A stretch of 64,000 nucleotides of DNA, taken from assembly GCA_947179155.2 (NCBI GenBank), contig OX359264.1, forward strand, positions 1,121,001-1,185,000, in the 5' to 3' direction. Below are positions 33,971 to 46,043 of the stretch, in pieces; within the stretch, counting starts at the first letter, position 1; each line of letters opens with the position of its first letter. This DNA comes from Hedera helix. Its lineage: Eukaryota > Streptophyta > Magnoliopsida > Apiales > Araliaceae. Made by a program: the position numbers and the translations under genes. A model generated the notes under the pieces. That model had not been told where the DNA came from and did no database searches. It saw nothing but the letters and a program-made list of their open reading frames with translations.

Positions 33971-36900
33971 TTAACTCAACATCGGTAACTCATCACCCCC
34001 TTCATTGCCATCCTTAACCCGTTCCTGTTCACAAGGGCCATAAGCCCAGCTACAAAGAAGATAATACAACATGTTGACTGCACACAGACCAGTAAGCACC
34101 CAATAATAGTAATCGTAATGACCTTGGTTAATATTGCTCGAAACCCAACTTGGCTTCCCACCTCTTCTTGTAACACTATTGATAATATTTAGCATAAAAC
34201 TCGCTAAAACGTTTGCAGCAGACATCCCAACTCCTTGCAGAGCAGTAGCTATGCTAGACATGCTTTTAGGGAACTCAGAATAGTAGAATTCATTTTGCCC
34301 CACTATGTTAAGAGCCTCTGCAAAGCCAGCCAGGAAGTTTGGCAGTATGAGCCACATTGCTGACATATTAACTATGGCTTGTGGGTCATCTGAAATTCCT
34401 TCCTTAATAGCAATTCCCCTCCGGATATATTCTATGATTGCATTTATAGCCATGGTCAAGATAGCCAAAAATATTCCCACCCCCATCCTTTGCTTTGCGG
34501 TGAGATGAACAGGTTTTCCCATAATTCTTGATGCTAGTGGGAGGATTACGCAGTCATAAAGACCAATCCATAGTACAACACCAATGACAATAAACATGGA
34601 AAAAGTTCCTGCAGGGATTTCAAACCCTGAAGTAACATGTCGATCCATAGACATTGCTTGGGATACCAGAAAAGTGGGTAGACTAGTAGTCATTGACATT
34701 ATCACTCCTGTTGACCACATGGGGATCACCTTCAGTATGGCCTTTAGCTCCTCTACTTGATCTACTGTACAAAGACTCCACGAGTCTAAAAATCTCCCAT
34801 TGCCAGTCAAGTACTGTTGAGGATCTCTAATAATGCAAGCTTTATTGAGGAGCCTATACACAAATATAAATATAAAGTAGAATAAAGGTACCTTGGTAAG
34901 AGCTATAGTAGTAGTCTCATGCTCGAATATGAAAAACAAATGTTAAGAAACAAGATGGTGTGAAATCGGTAGAAATTGTCCCACAAACAAATGAACCGTA
35001 AAATTTTTAGAAGATGGAAATCTTATACTTGGATTCTTGGAGGCAAAATATCAACTTGGAACTATAATATTGAGAATGTACAACTACAACATTGTTACTG
35101 TAATGATACCTCAGTTTCTCGTTTGGGACAACCAGCGACGATCCCTTCTTGTGATGGTTTTTAGAAGAAGGAAATCTTATACTTGGATTCTTGGTGGAAA
35201 AATATCAACTTGGAAATATAATATTGAGAATGTACAACTACAACATTGTTACTGTAATGTTACCTCAGTTTCTCGCTTGGGACAACCAGCAACGATCCCT
35301 TCTTGTGATGGTACACCATATTTGTTCCGTCTGATGCTAACGCAAAATGTCTGTTCTTGTAGGCTGCTACAATCACTTGGACAAAGCCAGTAAGCAAGCT
35401 TGTTTTGTCCTTTAACTTGATGTAGAGTGGAGATGCCAAAAAGAATGATAGAGCTGACAGGAGCATGAGTACAACAGGAACTCCAAAACCAACTTGCCAC
35501 CCGAAGTGATCTTGAATATATACGACAACACTGAAAGCAATGATCACTGCAAGTGAGGCACAAGCATAATACCAGCCGAAGTACCTCTCCAGGGCAGGCA
35601 CACTTTCAAAATTGTCTCGCTTGATCAGTTGGTCTGCACCAAATGCTAAGGAAGATGCCCTTATGCCCCCAGCACCAATGGACATGAGTCCCAAAGAAAA
35701 ACATAAGAAAATCACTTGGAAATCTGTAGAGGAACTGCAGCTGGTGCTAGAATCAATGCAAGGAGTAGGCCTTGCTTGTGGAATAATGGAGGTCAACCAT
35801 AATAGAAACATCCCCTTAACATAAGAAATAATCGAATCATGTTTTTATTTTCAACCAGTATATAGATTACAACAAATTTGAAAAAGAAACAATTAATTTT
35901 AGGCAGGAATTAGAACAACAGAGAAACAATTAATTTTAGGCAGGAATTAGAACAATAATACGTATATAATAATAGTAGGAAAGGCAAAAGATGCTTAACC
36001 TTTGAAGGTAGAAGCAATATCAAAAGGTTAATGCCACAAAGTCTCAGTAATCAGTATATTCATTTTTCTTTCCGCTCCTTAAGAATTTAGGGGCTCAAAC
36101 TTTAGGAGATTACATCAAGAGTTGTACACTACTAGTAAAACATGTACAGGACTGACAGTGCAAGTAAACTACCGCTACAAAGCCTCGCTAACAATAATTC
36201 ATAACAAATTTTAACTAATATAGCTCCTTCAAGGATTTAGGATCTCAACTGGTAAGGGATACATCTATATTTATGTGGTACTACTAAATTTAAAACTGTT
36301 ACTAGCACTAAAATGATAAATTACTACAATATAAAAAAACTGAACAAACTATTTACAAACACTCGAGTCACCAACAAATCCTAAAAGTACATAGGTATAA
36401 CCCATTAACGTTCTTAAGAATGAACAATAAACCAAAGGAATTTAAACAAGTTGTTCTGGACCTGAAGGGAAAATATCAACCACATGACATCCATCTAGGT
36501 GTTACGGTAATAATAACTAGATACCCAGAGACAGGGAAGTGCATAGCAAGGAGATAAAGATCCCACCCCTTTTAACATTTTCGATGCAATGTTATATTTT
36601 TCCTTCCAATACTTTTTAATCTCTATTGGATAAATGATGCGGGAGGATCCGAGTCCGACGATGCTCAGTTGTCAGATAGCACATCAATGGTGCTGAAATA
36701 CCTTGAGTTAGTGGATCGGCGCAAGGATGGCAAGCGTTGATATCTTCAGATAAGTTCGGCTGGCTTCGGGAGTTCGAGCGCTGTCTTCGGGGTTCGACTT
36801 CAGAAGTTAGGTATGGCTTCGGGGTTGCTTTCATGAGTTCGGCTTTGGCGTCCTCTTTCAGGTTTAGCTTCGGGCGCCCTCATTTTTAAATATTTTATTT

Positions 36901-39900
36901 TGTTTTATGATAGTATTTCATTTATCGTTAGGAAGTGAATCTGAGTACGATTTGGTACCAGATTTTTAGAAGATTTTCCATTTTATTACGTAATTAATTA
37001 CAGCGTAATTACGTAACTAATTGCGGCATGATTATTGGGATTTTGTTATTTTTGGTACATTTTAATAAAGAAATATCTTAACTATAAAGCCCGGCTTGTG
37101 GGCTGAATGATGATCAATTTTTTATTTTGACAATATTAACTTAAACATCATAGTAGTTTCTTTGAGTTTTGGGTAATTCTCTTGCATTCTTTGCCTGTGA
37201 ATAATATGTCAAACTAGCCCGTAGAATAATCACTATTCTGCCCGGCGTCAGTTGATATCAGAGCATCAATATATTCCTAGGGAAAGATCTCATTAGTTTC
37301 AATGGCTAGTGGTCGTAACGTTCAGGATGTGATGATTGAGAATTTGCAGAGATAAGTTGCAAAGCTAACCCGACATCTAACGGTGCAGGATTTCACAATC
37401 AAGCTCAATTATGGCAGCGTCGTGGTCAAGAGGATCGTCGTAGAGATCTCGATTTCAAAGTAGAATTACCCTAGTTTTTTGGCACGTTACAGGATGAGGG
37501 ATTCATCGATTGGTTGAATGAAGTAGAACGCATTTTCGAATGTAAGGAAGTTCCAGATAGCGTCAAAGTGAAACTGGTTGCTATCAAACTCAAAGGCAAG
37601 GCTTCTGCATGGTGGGAGAAGTTGAGGTGATCATGAGAAAGGCACGGCAAGGACAAGATCACGGATTGGGAAACGATGAAGAAAAAGATGTAAGGACACT
37701 TTCTTCCTTTCAGCTACACTAGATCCTTGTTTAAGCGACTTCATTTATTGAGGCAAGGCACAAGATCAGTTAATGACTACACGGAGGAGTTCTACCTATT
37801 GATAGCTCGAAATAACTTATCTAAAATAGAAGAGCAGTTGGTGGCACTGTATTTGGGGGGATTACGACAGCCCCTGCAGGATGTCCTCAGCCTTCATTCC
37901 ACGTGGACCGTTTCTGAAGCATACCAGTGCTTACGCAATGTGGAGAACACAGTAAAACAGGAGACCAGTGATCCGAAGCGATTAAAGTAGTCGACCAGTT
38001 CATTCTCAACAACCCCATCCTACCCCACAGCAGACACATGGTAATTCTAACTCTAATATTAAACGTTTCAAATATGGTGAACAAGGACATAGAGTGACCG
38101 AGTGCAAGAAGCCAACTAGTCAGAAGGGCAATAATCTCCTGATTAAGGAAGATGTGGTAAATGAAACATAGGAGTGGGAAGAGCCCGTGTATGACGATGA
38201 TGAAGATGTGCTTTATGGAGATGGCCATGAGACTCTGGTCATTCCCAAGAGTCTACTGACCCCCAAGGGTGACTTAGGAGATTGTGCAAAAAAAGTTTGA
38301 AAGATGATCATTAATAGTGGCAGTTGTGAAAACGTAGTGTCTGAAGAGGTTGTCCAAAAATTGCAATGAAGACGGATCGTCATCCCAAGCCATATAAACT
38401 GTCATGGCTAAATAAAGGTAATGGGGTAACAGTGGACAAAAAATATTTAGTGTCTGTTTCAATAGGCAAGAAATATTTTGATGGTGCTTGGTGTGATCTG
38501 GTGTCTATGGATGTGTGCGACGTGTTGTTAAGCAGACCTTGGCAGTATGACCGCAGCGTCGTTCATGATGGGTGAAAGGATACATACTCCCTTAGTATCA
38601 AAGGAAAGAAGATTGTGTTTGCATCTCGTCGGGAAGAAGTTAATCCTACTCCGGTAGCCAATAATACGAACCTACTGTCTATGTCCAGGTTTCTAACTGA
38701 GATTGAGCATGGAGGCGTGTGTATGCTCTATTGCCTTGTAAAAATAGTACAGCAGACAGGGATATAGATTTACCAACAGAGGTGCAGTAGCTGGCAGCTG
38801 CTATCAGAATTTTTTGACCTGGTGCCCGAGGATCTTCCTCCTAGACTGCCGCCTATGACAGAATTTTAGCATTAGATCGACCTTGTTCCCAGGTCGAGCT
38901 TGTCCAATCGACCGGCATACCGTCTCAACACCAAGGAGTCTGAAGAGTTGTAGCGACAGGTGGAAGAATTGTTGGAGAAGGGTTACATTTGTGAGAGCAC
39001 AAGCCTATGTGTAGTCCCTACTCTGTTAGTGCCGAAGAAAGATGGCTCTTGGCGCATGTGCATTGACAATAGAGTAATCAAGAGGATTACAGTGAAATAT
39101 AGGTTTCCAATTCCATGCTTGGATGATATGCTAGATCAGTTGTCCGATTCTAAGATCTTCTCAAAAATTAACCTTAAAAGCATATACCACCAGATTAGAA
39201 CAAGGCCTGGAGATGAGTGGAAAACAGCGTTTAAGACACAACATGGACTGTATGAATGGATGGCCTCGCCTTTTGGGTTGTCCAATGCTTCCAGCACATT
39301 TATGAGATTTATGCATCAAGTTTTACGACCTTGCATAGGCAAATTTGTGGTTGTCTACTTCGAAGATATCCTCATCTATAGCCCGACATAGGCATCACAC
39401 CTTGAGCATCTCCGTGTTTTCGATGCATTGAGGAAGGAGCGCCTGTTCATCAACCAAAAAGAGAATTCTTACTTCATGACTTCTGTAACTTTTCTTGATT
39501 TTGTTGTGTCTACTACTGAAGGTGTTCATGTAGACCAGTAAAAGATAGATGCAGTCTTGGCGTGGCCCACACCAAAGACTTTGCATTGGCATCCTTCTAC
39601 CGCCGGTTCATCCGAAACTTCAACACCCTAATTGCTCCTATTACAGAGTGCCTTAAAAGATGTGACTTCCAGTGGTCTAAGGCAGCCAAAGCCAGTTTTC
39701 AACTAGTCAAGCAAAAGATGACAAAGGCACCAGTTTTGGCACTTCTTGATTTTGAGAAGGTGTTTGAGGTGAATTGTGATGCATCTGGGGTTGGCATTGG
39801 TGGTGTTCTGAGCCGGGAAGTACGCCTAGTAGTTTTCTTCAACGAAAAACTATCAGGATCAAAGAAGAATTACTCCACCTATGATCTAAAGTTTTATGCC

Positions 39901-42900
39901 ATGGTTCAGTCCCTAAAGCATTGGCATCACTATCTAATACAACGGGAGTTTATTCCTTTCACTGATCATGAGGCCTTGAAGTACATCAATGGTCAACACA
40001 AGTTAAACTGACGGCATGCCAAGTGGGTGGCATACCTGCAGTAGTTCACTTTTGCGTTGAGGCACCAAGCAAAAAGTCTGGACTGTGTTGCCGATGCTCT
40101 AAGCCGGTGTATGTTGCTCTTTAACATCATAAGTAACAAAGTTGCAGGTTTTAAGGCTTTCACTGAGATGTATGCAGCCGATCCTTCCTTCGGAAGATAA
40201 TTCAGGAGGTAAATGATGTCAACATCATGATTTTATTATGCATAATGGTCATCTTTTTCGTGGATTGAAGTTGTGCACTCCAGATTGTTCACTCAGGCAA
40301 CAAATCATTAGTGAACTTCATAACGAATGTCACTTGGGCGAGCTAAGATGTTGGCCTTGATTTCTACTGATTATTATTGGCCCGAGATAACCACTGAAAT
40401 GGCGTGTTGTTACATGCGTCGGTGGTCCAAAGGAATTCTCACCAATCCAAGCATGTACACTTCTTTACCTATTCCTGAAGCCCCCTAGTTTGATGTTAGT
40501 ATGGATTTTGTGTTGGGTTTACCCCGTACCTAGCGACCGATGGATTCTATTTTAGTTGTGGTTGATAGGTTTTCCAATATGGCCCATTTCATAGCATGCA
40601 GGAAAACAATGGATGATACCCGGATCACCCATCTCTATTTCCGGGAGATTGTTCGTTTACATGTCGTTCCAAGGATCAATCACTTCATATCGTGACACTA
40701 AGTTCACGAGTCATTTCTGAAAGAGTTTCTAGGAGAAGCTCGGGACACAATTAAATTTCAACAGCACATACCACCCCCAGATGGATGGTCAGATCGAAGT
40801 GGTGAACCGAAGTTTGGGCGACCTTTTAAGGTGTTTGGTTGGAACTAAACCGAAGCAGTGGGATTTGGCATTACCTCAAGCGGAGTTTGCATATAACAAA
40901 TCAAGGAGCAAAACCACCGGAATGAGTCTTTTTGAGATTGTCTATGGTGGACTTGGCTCCTATTCCACGTGTAGGCCGATTGAGTCATAAGCAAATGAGA
41001 TGGTAGAACATTTTCGGAGTATCCATGAGCAGGTGAGACAGTCTATTCACCAGAGTAATGCCAAGTACAAGGATTGGGTTGACAGTTGTTATCGTCGTAA
41101 GGTACTTTTTGAAGTGGGTGGATTTTGTTTAGGCAATATTAACTCGAGATCGATTTCCTATTAGCGAGTATAACAAGCTTGAGGAGCGGAAGATTGGACC
41201 CTGTGAGATTCTGCAGAAGATCAATAATAATGCCTATCAGCTACGCCTCCCTAGTCATTTAAGGACTTCATACATCTTCAATGTGAAACACTTCAGTCCT
41301 TGTTTTGTGGAATCTGATGACACCGCTGAGAACTCGAGGACGAGTTCTTTCCAACTCAAGGTGACTGATGCAAGAGAATCTGAGTCTGATGATGCTGAGT
41401 TGTCGGATATCACATCAATGGCACTGAAATACCTCGAGTTAGCGGATCGATGCAAGGATGGCAAGCGTTTATATCTTCGGATAAGTTCGTTTGGCTTCGG
41501 GAATTCAGACGTTGTTTGATTCGGGAGTTGTCTTCAAGGTTCGGCTTCGGAAGTTCAGTATGGCTTCGGAGTTGCTTTCATGAGTTCGACTTCAGCGTCC
41601 TCTTTCAGGCATTGTTCTAAAAATCCCCGCCTAGGTCCGATTAATCCCCGCTTAGGTGTTAGGCCCCCCATTGGCGCCACGCCCTAGGTCGCCTAGCGCC
41701 TCGCCTATACCCAAGGAGGAAAAAAATCCTTCCAGGAAATTATACGGGACTGGGCGGGCAAGACGGAAAAATTAAGCGGGGCTTAAGCGAAAAATTTAGG
41801 GCTGTAATTGTTTTTTTTTTTTTTTAATTTTAATAACTAAGCTACAAAACGACGTTGTAGGAATAGATGAAGAAGTTGAGGGTTGTTCGGGCCTTATTTG
41901 GGAAACGGTTGGTGAAGCATTCGAAATGGATAGAGTGATAGAGCCTAGGAGAAATAGTAGAAATGTTAGAGTAAGAGAACTCCATGAAGAATTTTTTTGT
42001 TTGATAATGACACGGAAGAAGAGGGAGATGAGGAGTATGAGTGTGAGCCCGATAGAGACATTGTCTTGGAGGGATATGAAGAAGAAAAGTTAGAGAGAGA
42101 TATAAAGGGATATGGAGATGAGGATTATTAGTTTGTATTTTTTATTATTTGTTTGTGTTTGAACTTTAAACAATTACATGTTTCTGTTTGAACTTTGATA
42201 TTAGTAATATGGATATGTGTTTGAACTTTAAGCAAAAGCTTTTATTATCTTAATTATAGATTGTTTTCTTTTATATTATTGTTTTGTTTAGATAAATGTA
42301 AGATAAATATTAAAATTGGCTTAAAATAAAAAATCCCGCCTAGGCCCTCTAGGCGATAGGCCCTCCCCGGCCGCCCGCCTCCCGCCTAACGCCTTTTAGA
42401 ACCTTGCTTTCAGGTCTGGCTTCGGGCGCCCTCATTTTAGATATTTTGTTTTCTTTTATGATAATATTTCATTTATCGTTAGGAAGTGAATCTGGGTATG
42501 ATTTGGGACTAGATTTTAGTAGATCTTTTCTTTTATTACGTAATTAATTACGGCGCAATTACGTAACTAATTACGATGTGCTTATTGGAATTTTGTTATT
42601 TCTGGCACATTTTGATAAAGAAATATCTTAGCTATAAAGCCCTACTTGTGGCTGAATGATGATCAGTTTTTGGCTTCGACAATATTAACTTCAACATTAG
42701 TGTAGTTTCCAATGTTTTAAAAGGCGCTAAACGGGAGAGAGGCGGCCGGGAGGTCCTAGCGCCTAAAGGGCCTAAGTGAGATTTTTTATTTTAAGTCTAT
42801 TTTAATATTTTATCTTACATTTATCCAAACAAAATAATAATATAAAACAAAACAATCTATAATAAAGACATTTGCTTAAAGTTCAAACACATATCTATAT

Positions 42901-44352
42901 TACCAATGTCAAAGTTTAAACACAAACATGCAATTGTTTAAAGTTTAAACACAAACAATAATCAAAAATACAAACTAATAGTCCTTATCTCTATATCCCT
43001 TCACAATAATGTTCTCATCGAACTCACACTCACATTCAGATGTCGTTTTGTAGCTTAATTTTAAAAAAAAAAATTGCAGCCCTAATTTTTTCGCCTACGT
43101 CCTGCCTTGCCCCCGCCTAACCTGTCGAGGCCCTGCTTAATTTACTGAAGGGATTTTTTGGCCGCCTTGGGACTAGCACCTAGGCGGCAGCCTAGGCCGC
43201 TTTTTAGAGCACTAGTAGTTTCTCTGAGTTTTGGATAATTCTCTTGCATTCTTTGCCTAATAATCTCTATTCTGCCCAACGACAGTAAATTTCCACATAT
43301 AGGAAATAGAAAGGGATAGACGGGTCCTGGACATGCTTAAGATACTATCTCATCCACTTATTTAGAAAACCTTTTGACGACACGCAACATATTTAACCAA
43401 CTGTTTAGAAAAATATTTAATTATTTTTGCTAGTGCAACAAGCATCACCCCAATCAAAGCCAGTATTGGGAAGTGAGATGTTCACTCTAAAATGCCTCTA
43501 GCATACACCATTAAATTATACAAAGTTTTCTTTTTATGAATGAAGCTTTGAATACTGCAATACTGATTTCTTAGCCGTTGGCGGACTCGTGGGTTCTGTT
43601 TTCTCACAGCTTTAAGTAATTAGATCATATCTACGCATATATTCTATGTTACATGGACTCAGGTACGAGAACCAGGTGTTGGTACGTGATGACCCAATTA
43701 TTTAATTAAATCTGTGTCGGCAAAATTCACTAAGCCATGGGCGATAAGAAAAATAAAACAAGACCAGGGAGACAAATCATATCAGGATATTTTGATTTTG
43801 TTCCCAAATATACACCAAAACCAGGAGTAACACGTTAATACATAAGGTTCCACAAAGTTAAGATCAATTGAAAGGACAAATTAGTGAAAGGAAATCTATC
43901 AGAAGAGTAAAGTTAAACTGTAAGAGTCAAATATACCAGAAGGCTAAAAATGGATCCAAATCCGATCACCGGGTACCGACCCACAAAGGAATCAGCAAGA
44001 AAAGCCCCAAGAACCGGAAAGAAATTGGTGGCTGCAGTCCAGAAATTGATTATGTTGGTTCCACTGACCATGCTCATATGATACTCACCTTTCAAGTACA
44101 ATATCAAATTTGCAGACATCCCAAAACTTGCCATCTTCTCAAATGCCTCATTTACTGTACCCAAAAAAATGCCAAGATGAGAATCAAAACGAAAGGGGAC
44201 TCTGAACTTGGGACAAAGTGAGTAAATGGGTATAAGTTTTTACCTATGATGAATGGCAGAGTTCTAATGCCACCCAAACCCTTTGGGTGGGTGTTGTCCA
44301 AGAGAGGCCCTTCCAGCATCTCCGTCATTTCATCTGAATTAGGCATCTCCAT
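33971..44352 (-). CDS. NPF1-like NRT1/PTR transporter, apparently intact (gene C)
   Basis: Four exons on the minus strand: 44244-44352, 43937-44154, 35264-35814 and 33971-34853, joining in frame to 586 aa, the usual NPF length. All introns are GT-AG (89, 8122 and 410 bp). Landmarks: ExxEK at E39-K43; GAFLADSFVGRYP in exon 2; GGIRASSLAFGADQL at about 158-172; YFGWYYACASLAV; a central cytoplasmic loop at about 235-330 spanning the exon 3/4 border; then MDRHVTSGFEIPAG, GKPVHLTAKQRMG, YYSEFPKSMSSIATAL and NINQGHYDYYYWVL. A plasma-membrane 12-TM proton symporter is expected. Closest by memory is NPF1 (NRT1.11/NRT1.12 type); nitrate, hormone or other substrates cannot be told apart from sequence. 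Intron 2 holds a 6.65-kb retrotransposon and intron 3 a duplicated donor, so correct splicing needs RNA proof. Confidence 0.85.
35004..35311. repeat. 154-bp tandem duplication across the exon 3/intron 3 border of gene C
   Basis: Units 35004-35157 and 35158-35311 are about 95% identical. Each carries the last ~48 bases of exon 3 and a donor GT. Gene E has one unit, which explains most of the intron 3 length difference (410 against 250 bp). The proximal donor (35262-35263) keeps the frame; the distal one (near 35109) would retain an in-frame TAA directly after exon 3. Confidence 0.9.
35886..35955. repeat. 37-bp-period tandem duplication in intron 2 of gene C
   Basis: Two copies of a unit with AATTAATTTTAGGCAGGAAT start at 35886 and 35923. 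Gene E has one copy. Confidence 0.85.
36635..37250 (+). repeat. chromovirus-like 5' LTR
   Basis: Starts TGATGCGGGAGGATCC and ends GCCCGGCGTCA. Contains the ATTACGTAATTAATTACGGC-type palindromic stretch (36977-37030) also seen in the 3' LTR. Confidence 0.8.
37252..37264 (+). other. tRNA-Met-like primer-binding site
   Basis: TTGATATCAGAGC directly follows the 5' LTR, close to the usual TGGTATCAGAGC. Confidence 0.65.
37447..38110 (+). pseudogene. chromovirus-like gag remnant
   Basis: Reading across frames gives LKGKASAWWEKL, then an open 87-codon stretch (37727-37990) with RSVNDYTEEFYLLIARNNLS and YLGGLRQPLQDVLSLHS, then a degraded zinc knuckle (KYGEQGHRVTECKK, first Cys lost). Stops near 37628 break it. 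Confidence 0.75.
38290..38345 (+). pseudogene. chromovirus-like protease remnant
   Basis: Reads IINSGSCENVVSEEVVQKLQ, where active enzymes have Asp in place of the Asn: loss of the catalytic residue. Confidence 0.55.
38960..39391 (+). pseudogene. chromovirus-like reverse transcriptase fragment
   Basis: A 143-codon open stretch with VPTLLVPKKDGSWRMCIDNR, FPIPCLDDMLDQLSDSKIFS and FGLSNASSTFMRFMHQVLRP. The catalytic YxDD box reads YFED, an Asp-to-Glu change expected to kill polymerisation. Confidence 0.8.
39562..40011 (+). pseudogene. chromovirus-like RNase H fragment
   Basis: Contains FYRRFIRNFNTLIAPITECL (thumb/connection), FEVNCDASGVGIGGVLSRE (RNase H start) and FTDHEALKYINGQHKLN. Frame breaks on both sides. 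Confidence 0.75.
40130..41330 (+). pseudogene. chromovirus-like integrase remnant
   Basis: Many stops. Recognisable pieces are DGQIEVVNRSLGDLLRCLVG (third catalytic residue region) in the open 40781-40990 stretch, and a YFVESDDTAENSRTSSFQ-like C-terminus just before the 3' LTR. Confidence 0.7.
41610..42406 (+). mobile_element. non-autonomous hAT element, copy 2
   Basis: 797 bp with a perfect 8-bp target duplication CTTTCAGG (41602-41609 and 42407-42414). Inverted ends CATTGTTCTAAAAA and (reversed) CAAGGTTCTAAAAG. Same interior as copy 1, including the transposase C-terminal tail (LIWETVGEAFEMDRVIEPRR). Confidence 0.9.
42710..43214 (-). mobile_element. non-autonomous hAT element, copy 3
   Basis: 505 bp with a perfect 8-bp target duplication GTAGTTTC (42702-42709 and 43215-43222). 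Same family as copies 1 and 2 but inverted and shorter, lacking most of the transposase tail. Confidence 0.9.
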
Positions 44353-44402
44353 TAATTTTGCCCCCTTTTTTTATTTATTTGCAGCTGTATTTATGAATGT
44401 AT

Positions 44403-44411
44403 GTATTATAG
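44403..44411 (-). promoter_or_regulatory. TATA-like element of gene C
   Basis: CTATAATAC on the minus strand, about 50 bp before the ATG at 44352. The same motif lies before gene E at 61788-61796. Confidence 0.45.
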
Positions 44412-44510
44412 ACCGAGAGAGTTGATAGATATTTTCACACCAGTACTGTACAGCAGGAGTAAAGCGGGAACACGTTAATATTATTAGTACTACTCTCTTG
44501 CAGGCTATAG

Positions 44511-44516
44511 CACGTG
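44511..44516. promoter_or_regulatory. G-box (CACGTG) upstream of gene C
   Basis: A palindromic CACGTG about 160 bp upstream of the ATG, a binding site for bHLH and bZIP factors in plants. It is absent from gene E, whose homology to this flank stops at 61798. Confidence 0.4.
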
Positions 44517-45775
44517 TTACATGCCCTGCGCATTCTGTGGCCAATGTTTTTTTTTAAAAAAAAAAACTAAAATAATAAATTGTATTTTGTCCACATAAAA
44601 ATATTGGGAATAACATTTACTCCATTTACTTTAAAATATAAAATTATTTAACAGAAAACACGAGCTATACATTTAGCCCTAAGTTATAATTATAATCTAT
44701 AATGTTATTTGAATGAATGATAACTGAAAAATGTTAGCCGTAAAGTTGTAAACGAGTTGAGTTGCACCAAATAATATTTAAAAAATATCAATAATAAAAT
44801 TATAAACGAACTGAATAGAATTTTAATTTTAAGTAGGTCGAGTTATCAAATAAAGCCCATATATGAGTGTTCCAGTTCAACTTGTTTGATAAATGAATTG
44901 TTAGCAAGCGTTGAATAATTAAGTCGAACTCGAGTTTTTTTATTTATATTAAAAGTAAATATTTTAATTATTATAATTATATAATAAAAATTTAAAAATG
45001 TAACAAAATATTAAATAATAATAAATATTTATTAAACAAGTCGAATTTTGTTCGCGAATTCGTTTCATTTACAATCCTAGTCAACTATCAATTACCTAAT
45101 CATCGAAAACAAATAGAAGAAAATGTAGTCGAGTATCAAAGCTAGACAAAGATGAAAGTGCAACTACTGGAAAAATGTAACGCAACAGTTGCAAAAATGT
45201 AGCGCTACTGCTGCAACAACGTAGTCTCCAATCTCTTGGATTAAAGTATTACATTCGTTTCAAATTTAAGATCACTAGTGACTTTTAAAAATTAATTTAT
45301 GATATTTTAAAATTTAAAATTGGGATGATTGTTTACAAATTATGAAATAAAAAATATTACAATAAGTAGTACTTTTTATATAAAGTACTTTTGTCATCAT
45401 TATATTGATTAAAATTAAATAAATTCATATCAATTTTAAGTTTAAAAGTAGATAATTGAAATTTTTACAAGAAAAGTTAATATTTTTGTAAGACTCTACT
45501 CACATAAATAATAAGTGGGGTCCATCTTCATGTGAGTAGAGCCTTGCAAAAATGTTAATTTTTTTTGTAAAAATATCAATTCTCTAAAAAAAAAATTAAT
45601 TGACTAAAGTCAATAATGATTTTATATTTTATAACCAACGAAGTACTTTTTATATAGAATACTTTATTCATCATTGTATCGACTAAAATTAAAGAAATTC
45701 ATGTCAATTTTAAGTTTAAAAATATCTTAAATTAACTTCAAAAAGTCAATAATGATCTTATATTTTGAAACAAAG
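44517..45775. other. intergenic, with imperfect internal repeats
   Basis: AT-rich. Segments at about 45367-45450 and 45646-45732 (AGTACTTTTTATAT followed by AATTTTAAGTTTAAAA) are related direct copies about 280 bp apart. No gene. Confidence 0.55.
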
Positions 45776-45782
45776 AAAGTAT

Positions 45783-45950
45783 CGTGCTTGAGCTAAGCCC
45801 AAAACTTGCCACTTTCTCAAATGCCTCATTTACTGCATACATGTCCCAAAGAGATGATCAAAAGTTATTAATTTGGATACGGAGTAGTATTTGACATAGG
45901 CTATTTTATCATCATCTCCTTTCTTCCTCTTTTCCATCTGAATTAGGGCT
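45783..45950 (-). pseudogene. relic of NPF1-like exons 1-2 (copy G)
   Basis: Minus strand: 45903-45950 matches exon 1 of copy A (CCTAATTCAGATG, then a purine-rich stretch) without its ATG. 45783-45832 matches the start of exon 2 (NEAFEKVASFGLS) preceded by an intact CAG acceptor. The TTTGGGACATG intron end shows it belongs to the A/D subtype. Only about 70 bp of intron separate the two pieces. Confidence 0.7.
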
Positions 45951-45992
45951 ATACATCATTTAATTCTTACTGTATCAGTCCCTTCTCCTCCA

Positions 45993-45993
<1 letters not shown>

Positions 45994-46042
<49 letters not shown>
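45994..46042. repeat. (AT)n dinucleotide repeat
   Basis: About 24 units with one interruption. Confidence 0.9.

Positions 46043-46043
<1 letters not shown>

Larger units (their letters stand above)
36635..43284 (+). mobile_element. degenerate Ty3/gypsy (chromovirus-like) element in intron 2 of gene C
   Basis: LTRs at 36635-37250 and 41366-43284 bracket decayed gag-pol. Flanking ATAAA and GTAAA agree at 4 of 5 bases. In gene E the intron reads across this site without interruption, which proves the insertion. The element lies opposite in orientation to the host gene. A tRNA-Met-like primer site follows the 5' LTR. Numerous stops, an altered protease and an altered RT catalytic motif show it is long dead. 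No chromodomain is visible after integrase. The 3' LTR has been enlarged by two hAT insertions. Confidence 0.88.
41366..43284 (+). repeat. chromovirus-like 3' LTR with two nested hAT elements
   Basis: Starts TGATGCAAGAGAATC and ends GCCCAACGACA. Removing the two hAT insertions leaves roughly 600 bp, clearly diverged from the 5' LTR, so the retrotransposon insertion is old. Confidence 0.85.

Noticed and set aside
36616..36834. 72-codon minus-strand frame at the start of the chromovirus-like 5' LTR
   Set aside because: It crosses the insertion junction and has no homology.
45170..45230. CACTA transposon end (ACTACTGGAAAAA near 45167)
   Set aside because: A single short match with no partner inverted repeat or 3-bp target duplication.
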